Position numbers and translations under genes: made by a program. This document shows positions 59,274-64,000 of a stretch of 64,000 nucleotides of DNA, piece by piece; position 1 is the first letter of the stretch, and every line of letters begins with the position of its first letter. This DNA is from JANQNX01 sp965601665 (GTDB lineage: Bacteria; Pseudomonadota; Gammaproteobacteria; Eutrophobiales; Eutrophobiaceae): contig OZ271833.1 in NCBI GenBank assembly GCA_965601665.1, positions 1,302,001 through 1,366,000 on the forward strand, read 5' to 3'. The notes beneath the pieces were generated by a model that ran no database searches, was not told where the DNA came from, and saw nothing but the letters and a program-made list of their open reading frames with translations.

Positions 59274-60586
59274 GCCTGTACGTTAGCGTACTTGATACCA
59301 AGAAATGACGTATCAATACCAAGATGCCTAACAGTTGATATATATAGCATTACATTCCACACAACGGTGCTGACAAGTGTTGCAACACAAGCACCTTCAA
59401 CTCCATAAACAGGAATCAAATAATAATTAAGAATTAAATTAATCACTGCAGCGATAGCAACACCACGCACTGTATATCTCTCTTTTTTGCACATATTTAG
59501 CATAAGATCATTTGGCCCGAACAATATGTTGACACAATGTCCTATCATCAATATATACATTGAAAATATTGCAGCCTTATACTCTCCTCCAAATATGTAC
59601 ATGATCAATTGTTCACCATATATTGCAATGATACTTACTATCGGAATAGTAATTAATAGAGAAAATCTAACGGCTTTTGTAATAAAACCTGACAATTGAG
59701 TACTCTTTGTTTCTGCATAGAGTTTGGAGATATTGGGGGCTATCGCCATATTTACAGTTACTTGTAAAAATAGCACAAGTTCCGACGTACGCATGGCTAT
59801 ATCATAGTAGGCCACTTCAGAAGCTGGCCTAAAAATGCCTAGCATAATCGTATCTGCCCGATTATTAATTATCTGAAGGCCTAGCATAAATGCGAAAGGT
59901 ATCGTGCTTTTTAGCCATGCAGCGTTACTAAACACTGCTTTACCTGATTTACTCTCTAATGGCATTAATTTAATTACCAGGAAAAAACCTGCCATAACCG
60001 CAATGAACGTAATAACAATATTTACAAATAGTGCTGCACCCGGGTTTAAAGCAGATGGCATATATAGAAACACAAGTACTAGTATTAATAAAAAGCCAAC
60101 CTGCTTTATATATACTGGTAATTGCGATGAGAAAGTGAAATGAAGCCCTCTTAGTATGTTGGTGGCCAACGTTTGTAACGCAAGCAGAGGAAGCAGCAAC
60201 AAGGCAACAAGAAAATAGCTCTCATTTTGCCTTATAATACTGATGTTCAACAGACTGCTAAATATCAGTGACACAGCAATTACTATTAAAGAAAGCGCCA
60301 GTATGCTGGCAAGGGACCAGATTAATAAGCCTTTTAAATTGTTCCACTGTTCGGCTGAAAGAATATAGGGTATCTCACGCAAGACCAGGTTTGGGATGCC
60401 TATTGCTGCAGGCAGCCCCAGTAATGCGATTATTGATATAAAAAAGGCATAAGTCCCATAGTCCTCAGGGCCTAAGTGCCTTGCGAGAAATATACCAATA
60501 AGAATATTACTTAATAGCAATATCACTCTAGAGGAGAGCATATGGCGAAAATTATTCATATGGTTTTTTGTTATGCCAAACATCAT
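59270..60586 (-). CDS. Wzx-type oligosaccharide flippase
   Basis: MATE/MVF-like polysaccharide flippase with about twelve to fourteen membrane segments. Conserved LGPEDYGTYAFFISIIALLG, LVLREIPYILS and a C-terminal NLILNYYLIPVYGVEGACVA. ATG at 60586 was chosen (GAG 6 nt upstream). A GTG at 60613 and ATG at 60583 are alternatives. It flips lipid-linked units for Wzy. Confidence 0.87.
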   Translation of the reverse strand: MMFGITKNHMNNFRHMLSSRVILLLSNILIGIFLARHLGPEDYGTYAFFISIIALLGLPAAIGIPNLVLREIPYILSAEQWNNLKGLLIWSLASILALSLIVIAVSLIFSSLLNISIIRQNESYFLVALLLLPLLALQTLATNILRGLHFTFSSQLPVYIKQVGFLLILVLVFLYMPSALNPGAALFVNIVITFIAVMAGFFLVIKLMPLESKSGKAVFSNAAWLKSTIPFAFMLGLQIINNRADTIMLGIFRPASEVAYYDIAMRTSELVLFLQVTVNMAIAPNISKLYAETKSTQLSGFITKAVRFSLLITIPIVSIIAIYGEQLIMYIFGGEYKAAIFSMYILMIGHCVNILFGPNDLMLNMCKKERYTVRGVAIAAVINLILNYYLIPVYGVEGACVATLVSTVVWNVMLYISTVRHLGIDTSFLGIKYANVQA

Positions 60587-60616
60587 GCATCGCTCATTTA
60601 AGCGTATTATCACATT

Positions 60617-61222
60617 TTAAGTCTGTTGCACTATCACCATATCTAGATGAATGAATAAATCATATTGGTATTGCAAAAACTCCCTTTCCAACGTGTTTAA
60701 TAATTCTGACTTCGCTGGCCAGTCCCTGTATCCAAACTCTCTAAAGTCATCGATTATTATCGCTTTCACTTTGTCTTTATGTCTCCCAAGCTCGTGAATA
60801 AGTGATAACGCCGGCTCAGGTTCATCACCTAATGCAGTGTCTGAGCCTGAAAAATGACCGTCGAGAAATACAATCATGTCCGACGGGATTTCACCTAGTA
60901 ATGTAGGGAGTTGAATCTTTGCATCGCCTTGAAACAAATGTACGTTTGAATGATTTTTGAGATAGTCACTGGCATAATTATACAATTGTTCATCAAGCTC
61001 AATTGTATAGACGTGATCAAATATTCTGGAACATCTTTTTGCTGTTATACCCTTATACGTTCCAATCTCAATGAACGCAGTAGCTCGTTGATTTTTTTGT
61101 ACAGATTTAATTAACCTATATTTTGTGTAGCTATGCGGATTTCTGAATTTAAATGCAGTAATTAGAAACAGATCATAAACATGACCAATCAAGCCTTTGG
61201 GCAATAATCCTGGTGTATTCAT
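60617..61222 (-). CDS. Putative SAM-dependent methyltransferase
   Basis: It has 201 residues. A Rossmann-like core is visible: FIEIGTYKGITAKRC (glycine motif I variant), VYTIELDE (acidic end of beta-2), VHLFQGDA, and MIVFLDGHFSG, resembling class I methyltransferases of the TylF/CmcI-like or Methyltransf_24 group. Substrate unknown, possibly a sugar of the polymer. Confidence in fold is higher than in function. Confidence 0.68.
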   Translation of the reverse strand: MNTPGLLPKGLIGHVYDLFLITAFKFRNPHSYTKYRLIKSVQKNQRATAFIEIGTYKGITAKRCSRIFDHVYTIELDEQLYNYASDYLKNHSNVHLFQGDAKIQLPTLLGEIPSDMIVFLDGHFSGSDTALGDEPEPALSLIHELGRHKDKVKAIIIDDFREFGYRDWPAKSELLNTLEREFLQYQYDLFIHLDMVIVQQT

Positions 61223-61228
61223 ATGTAT

Positions 61229-62440
61229 TTATATGACATTCGTTGATAACACGTCATACCATCTATTTGACGATATATTCAAATTTGCATTAGTATCTGC
61301 ATAGTTTTTTGCATTTTTTCCGAGGCGCTGCAAAATTTCTGAATCACGTTGCAACTCCCTGATTATATCGACCAGCTTCTGACTATCTCCATCGATAACT
61401 GTAAAGCCACTATCAGCTTTATTAATTTTTCTTGGTATCTCTCCGTTATGAGAACCGATAAATATTACTGGTCTGCCAACGGCCATAATTCCATAGAATT
61501 TGCTTGATACGATTAAACCTTCCAGTTCAGGATTGAGTGTTACCATGTGCACATCTGCAACTGATAGTGATTCTGAAACCTTATCCATAGGTTGATATGG
61601 CTGAAATAAGATATTTAGATTTTCCCGTTCAGATAGATTCTGTAATTCTTCTTTTTTGGCACCTGAACCAATAAATAAAAATGAAATAGTATGGTCATCC
61701 TTCAAGATCCTGGCTGCACCCAGTATTGTGTCGAAATTATGTCCCCTTCCGATATTTCCCGAATATCCAATGATAAAAGAATCAATAAGACCCCATTCTT
61801 TTCTTAGCTTATTGTCGGCTTTATCGATGGGATAAACTGCATCTGTATCAGCCCAATTCTCAATAATTTTAATTCGATCTGCTGCTACTCCGTACTGGAG
61901 TAATTTTTCTCGCATCAATTCACCAATTACAATATTCATATCGGCATAGCGAAGAGACTTATTCCGTAAATGTAATAAAACCGCATATAAAGGGTGCGGT
62001 AGTTTAATCCCTAGTCGTACAGCCACTTCAGGAAATATATCCTGCAGCCAATTGACTAAAATGGCTTTTTTCATATAGCAAACAGGCAAACAAACAAGGG
62101 AAATTAATGGGGGATCAGTTTTTGCAATAATGACATCACTTGTTCTGACGACCTGAAGAAGTTTTATAAATGAAAAAATGTAAAAAGAAACATAATCAAT
62201 GGCACGGCCAATTAGATTTTTTCTTCCAAATGAACTGGTCCATATCCTGTGTACCGTTACTTGTTCAATTTTTTCATTAGCGCACAATCTTATACTTGTA
62301 TCATCGTAATATAAGCGACTTGTAATAACGTGAATTTCAAACTCTTTCATTTCTCTAGAAAAGACAAGTCCAGACAACATTTGACTTGTTGCAGAAATAT
62401 CTGGAAAGAAATAGCGATTTACAAATACGAGTTTTGTCAA
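61229..62440 (-). CDS. GT4 glycosyltransferase, WcaI/WbuB-like
   Basis: GT-B fold glycosyltransferase of 403 residues. N-terminal FVNRYFFPDISATSQMLSGL recalls the PDxSATSQ opening of the WcaI/WbuB group. The C-terminal half has FIIGYSGNIGRGHNFDTILG and SSKFYGIMAVGRPVIFIG. It is probably an early step of the repeat unit. It lies 6 nt before the methyltransferase. Confidence 0.87.
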   Translation of the reverse strand: MTKLVFVNRYFFPDISATSQMLSGLVFSREMKEFEIHVITSRLYYDDTSIRLCANEKIEQVTVHRIWTSSFGRKNLIGRAIDYVSFYIFSFIKLLQVVRTSDVIIAKTDPPLISLVCLPVCYMKKAILVNWLQDIFPEVAVRLGIKLPHPLYAVLLHLRNKSLRYADMNIVIGELMREKLLQYGVAADRIKIIENWADTDAVYPIDKADNKLRKEWGLIDSFIIGYSGNIGRGHNFDTILGAARILKDDHTISFLFIGSGAKKEELQNLSERENLNILFQPYQPMDKVSESLSVADVHMVTLNPELEGLIVSSKFYGIMAVGRPVIFIGSHNGEIPRKINKADSGFTVIDGDSQKLVDIIRELQRDSEILQRLGKNAKNYADTNANLNISSNRWYDVLSTNVI

Positions 62441-62485
62441 TTTGAAGACATATATGCTATTAACAGATAGAGAAACTACAGCTTT

Positions 62486-63463
62486 TTAGAAACGCTTATT
62501 TGTTTCCCATTCGAGTGCAGTTTTAACAATCAGGTTAATGTCATCGAAATGTGGTTCCCAGCTCATGATTGAGCTAATCTTGTCAATATCTGCGACCAGG
62601 TACGCAGGGTCGCCTTCTCTACGTGGCGCCTCTACTGTAGATAGAGGTTTATCAAGGAGCGTATTTACTGCATTGATAACTTCTCGAACACTGTAACCAT
62701 GTCCATAACCACAATTGCAAAGCACCGACTCGCCTCCTGATACCAGATATTCCAGCGCCTTTAGATGTGCATTAGCAAGATCGCTAACATGTATATAATC
62801 TCTAATGCCGGTACCATCATCTGTGGGATAGTCTGTTCCAAATATATTTAACTGTGGTCTTTTTCCTGTTGCTACTTCGCATGCAACCTTAATCAACAAG
62901 GTTGATTCCGGGGTTGACTGCCCAATTTCACCATCTACATCTGCACCGGCGACATTAAAATACCGAAGTGTTACATAATTCATATTGTTAACAGCACAGT
63001 AATCGCGCAACATCCACTCACTCATCAATTTTGACGTGCCGTAGGGGTTAATGGGTGAAACCAATGCGTCTTCGTTTAATTTTCCTGATATTGCAAGATT
63101 TCCATATAACGTAGCTGTCGATGAAAATATAAAATATTTAACACCTGCAGTGTCGCTGCATTCGATAAGATTCCTGGTATTGCACGTATTATTGTCATAA
63201 TACTTCAGCGGATTTTTTACAGATTCAGGTACGAGTGTACTAGCTGCAAAATGCATGACTGCTTCTATATCCCTGTCTGTAAGTATTTGTTCGACTAGCT
63301 CCCTATCACCGCTACTCCCAACAATCAAATCTCCATACAGCACCGCTTGTTCAAAACCTCTACTTAGGTCATCTAGTACAGTAATTTCATGGCCAGCCTG
63401 TCCTAGCTGCTTAACAACATGACTGCCTATATATCCAGCGCCACCTGTAACGAGAATATTCAT
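62486..63463 (-). CDS. galE: UDP-glucose 4-epimerase
   Basis: Short-chain dehydrogenase fold enzyme interconverting UDP-glucose and UDP-galactose (or the GlcNAc forms). It has 325 residues. NAD-binding GGAGYIGSHV (7-16) and catalytic Y141-x3-K145 (YGTSK), with FIFSSTATLYG giving the Ser/Thr of the triad. DDGTGIRDYIHVSDLA is typical of GalE. First complete gene of the leftward cluster. The 198-bp gap upstream shows no clear gene or terminator. Confidence 0.95.
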   Translation of the reverse strand: MNILVTGGAGYIGSHVVKQLGQAGHEITVLDDLSRGFEQAVLYGDLIVGSSGDRELVEQILTDRDIEAVMHFAASTLVPESVKNPLKYYDNNTCNTRNLIECSDTAGVKYFIFSSTATLYGNLAISGKLNEDALVSPINPYGTSKLMSEWMLRDYCAVNNMNYVTLRYFNVAGADVDGEIGQSTPESTLLIKVACEVATGKRPQLNIFGTDYPTDDGTGIRDYIHVSDLANAHLKALEYLVSGGESVLCNCGYGHGYSVREVINAVNTLLDKPLSTVEAPRREGDPAYLVADIDKISSIMSWEPHFDDINLIVKTALEWETNKRF

Positions 63464-63661
63464 ATATTTTTAAGATTATTTTCTTAAATCAGGCATGCTA
63501 CCGCCAATGCCATTACTTTTAAGTAACAGTCAAATATATAACCTGATTTAAAGTGTCACTTCGTCTTGTAACTGATATGGCGTATTACAAAAAAAGAAAG
63601 AATAATGAATAATTGCGACAAGCTTGTGATGATTAATAAATAAACACAGAATATTTATAAG

Positions 63662-64000
63662 TTACTGATTTTTGCTTATATTTATTTTTGCCAGATTAGT
63701 TCCAAATGCATTATCGTCGGACTTATCATTTCTTTTACGATTCACCAGTAATTCGCCACCGTTTTTCATTTTGTCTTCCATTATTTCGAGCACGAGTTCT
63801 TTGCTGATTGTCTTCAACTGGCTTGCGAAACCATAAACAAGTGCCGTATCACAAAGATTGTTGATAATTCTTGGAATTCCATTGCTTTGTTCATATATGA
63901 ACCGCCTTGCCTCTGGTTCAAATAACTCTTCGTTTCCACCCGCTATATTCAACCGATGCTTGATATAGTGATCACTCTCCGCTGCCTCAAGCGCGTCGAG
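63662..64000 (-). CDS. C-terminal part of an ExeA/XrtA-associated AAA ATPase, cut by window
   Basis: About 112 codons are visible, open at the right edge. The first Met-like codon in the frame (TTG, 63952) is internal. Sequence EARRFIYEQSNGIPRIINNL and CDTALVYGFASQLKTISKEL matches the sensor-2/lid end of ExeA-like ATPases, which in EPS loci are the XrtA/PEP-CTERM-associated ATPases next to a tyrosine kinase. The Walker motifs would lie outside the window. It suggests that the exopolysaccharide cluster continues to the right. Confidence 0.8.
   Translation of the reverse strand, partial: LDALEAAESDHYIKHRLNIAGGNEELFEPEARRFIYEQSNGIPRIINNLCDTALVYGFASQLKTISKELVLEIMEDKMKNGGELLVNRKRNDKSDDNAFGTNLAKINISKNQ

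Noticed and set aside
46007..64000. CRISPR, insertion sequences or integrase genes in the AT-rich cluster
   Set aside because: No repeat-spacer pattern, transposase or integrase motif was found. All long frames are polysaccharide-related.

Overview
The window looks like a chromosomal stretch of a motile gammaproteobacterium outside the enteric group. The FleQ/FleS/FleR regulators, FlhF/FlhG, FliA, CheV-CheR and a flgM-flgN-PilZ unit resemble Pseudomonas, Marinobacter and Vibrio type polar flagellar systems. The genus cannot be named from sequence alone. No insertion sequence, CRISPR array or rRNA was seen.

Region 1 (1-42,072) is an almost complete polar-flagellum locus. On the minus strand, read from high to low coordinates: cheV-cheR; flgBCDEFGHIJKL, ending in a strong terminator; the flagellin gene; flaG-fliD-fliS-fliT; fleQ; fleS-fleR-fliEFGHIJK; fliLMNOPQR-flhBAFG-fliA (fliA runs off the left edge). 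On the plus strand: flgA, flgM-flgN and a PilZ/YcgR (FlgZ-like) c-di-GMP brake. Promoter motifs fit a four-tier hierarchy. Sigma-54 (-24/-12) sites precede fliL, fleS, fliD, flgB and flgA. Sigma-28 sites precede flagellin, cheV and flgM. Inverted repeats of the FleQ-box type lie upstream of fliL, fleQ and possibly fleS.

Region 2 (42,069-45,791) is a minus-strand unit: manC (GDP-mannose supply), an ArsS-type radical SAM enzyme, and the two small glycosyltransferases that usually travel with it (TIGR04283 and TIGR04282). This suggests arseno- or selenosugar chemistry. A tRNA-Arg(CCT) gene on the plus strand (45,885-45,961) separates it from region 3.

Region 3 (46,007-64,000) is an exopolysaccharide/exosortase cluster, entirely on the minus strand and visibly AT-richer from about 50 kb onward. 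It holds a TPR lipoprotein of the PEP-CTERM/exosortase type, a WecA/MraY-like initiating sugar-phosphate transferase with an extra C-terminal membrane domain, and an exosortase-EpsI fusion resembling XrtD. It also holds a GT2, three GT4 and one GT11-like glycosyltransferase, two methyltransferases, a WcaF-like acetyltransferase, a Wzy-like polymerase, a Wzx flippase, GalE, and the C-terminal end of an ExeA/XrtA-associated type ATPase. Between a GT4 and wzy sits a secreted protein whose motifs match hyaluronidases (GH56), including the catalytic D-x-E. It may trim the polymer.

Items most worth a second look: the hyaluronidase-like protein; an apparently homologous insert of about 110 residues carried by both the hook protein FlgE and the hook-associated protein FlgK; the ArsS cassette without a visible arsM; FleQ-box-like repeats, including one on the fleQ promoter itself; and the back-to-back cheV (sigma-28) and flgA (sigma-54) promoters.
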